Positions 13,685 through 14,007 of a stretch of 14,007 nucleotides of DNA are shown piece by piece. Positions within the stretch are counted from its first letter, which is position 1; every line of letters begins with the position of its first letter. The stretch comes from REBR01 sp033721915 (GTDB lineage Bacteria; Pseudomonadota; Gammaproteobacteria; Pseudomonadales; Oleiphilaceae): positions 1 to 14,007 of the forward strand of contig JAWWAC010000070.1 in assembly GCA_033721915.1 (NCBI GenBank), written 5' to 3'. A program made the position numbers and the translations under genes. The notes under the pieces were generated by a model. The model searched no databases. It was not told the origin of the DNA and saw only the letters and a program-made list of their open reading frames with translations.

Positions 13685-14007
13685 ATGACTGTCAGAACCC
13701 GTATCGCGCCATCACCCACCGGTGACCCCCATGTGGGCACGGCCTATATTGCCCTCTTTAACCAGTGTTTTGCCCGCCAGCATGGCGGCCAGTTCATACT
13801 GCGCATCGAGGACACGGACCAGCAGCGCAGCACCGCCGAATCCGAGCGGGACATTCTCGCCGCACTGCGCTGGCTGGGTCTGGAGTGGCAGGAGGGGCCG
13901 GATGTGGGCGGGCCCTACGGGCCCTACCGTCAGTCGGAGCGCAGGGAGGAGTACCGCGCCTATGCCGAGCAACTGGTGGCTGATCTGCAGGCCGTCGGCC
14001 TGCAGGC
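13685..14007 (+). CDS. gltX: Glutamyl-tRNA synthetase (3'-truncated by window)
   Basis: The first 107 codons of the class I synthetase that charges tRNA-Glu. The start MTVRTRIAPSPTGDPHVGTAY contains the HIGH-type signature (HVGT, His16), followed by LRIEDTD and RSTAESERDILAALRWLGLEW, all characteristic. AGGAAAG lies a few bases before the ATG at 13685. The sequence is a clean family match up to about residue 99 (EQLVAD). The last eight codons (LQAVGLQA) fit the family less well and contain a direct repeat, so a small in-frame insertion may be present. The rest of the protein, including KMSKS and the anticodon-binding domain, is outside the window. Confidence 0.95.
   Translation, partial: MTVRTRIAPSPTGDPHVGTAYIALFNQCFARQHGGQFILRIEDTDQQRSTAESERDILAALRWLGLEWQEGPDVGGPYGPYRQSERREEYRAYAEQLVADLQAVGLQ

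Overview
The window looks like chromosomal DNA of a GC-rich gammaproteobacterium, probably a marine or halophilic one. The evidence is gene content: an Na+-translocating NADH:quinone reductase (NqrF with its maturation factor NqrM), the soluble transhydrogenase SthA, DusA, a GltX of the 'TGDPHVGTAYIALFN' type, and a Zur/ZnuA zinc-uptake gene. No phage, transposase, integrase or CRISPR array is visible. Genes are tightly packed; the largest gap between genes is 242 bp (13443-13684), so no stretch of 300 bp lacks a gene.

Layout. Left edge, + strand: the 3' part of nqrF (1-594), a probable terminator, nqrM (739-981), a strong terminator, then sthA (1107-2498). From 2519 to 11802 everything reads on the - strand. 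First comes a compact cluster, transcribed right to left: dusA (about 6993 to 5968), talB (5883-4918), a TerB-like gene (4921-4445, ATGA overlap with talB), a class I-beta DAHP synthase (4419-3313) and a cytoplasmic glycerophosphodiesterase (3271-2519), which converges on sthA. Next is a serine beta-lactamase-fold hydrolase (8359-7130) with its own terminator. Then there is a decayed apolipoprotein N-acyltransferase remnant (8822-8436), a large CASTOR/POLLUX-type ion channel (10884-8875) and a YjjU-like patatin phospholipase (11802-10906). Divergent from the patatin gene is a very small tyrosinase-like copper-site protein (11928-12488, +). Its 3' end overlaps that of a convergent znuA (13442-12480, -), which has a Zur-like box upstream. 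The right edge holds the start of gltX (13685 onward, +).

How the genes work together. The nqrF/nqrM pair belongs to a respiratory sodium pump, and sthA balances NADH and NADPH. talB and the DAHP synthase form a plausible metabolic unit: transaldolase interconverts erythrose-4-phosphate, and DAHP synthase uses that sugar with PEP to start aromatic biosynthesis. The TerB-like protein between them has no known role there. The patatin and channel genes are adjacent and co-directional and may be co-transcribed, a membrane-lipid hydrolase next to a membrane channel.

The most unusual items are the 186-residue tyrosinase-like protein, which keeps a full CuB motif and a CuA fragment but is far shorter than usual bacterial tyrosinases, and the divergent DAHP synthase, in which the usual metal-ligand Glu appears to be Asp. 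I did not find a clear multi-gene system of a new kind.
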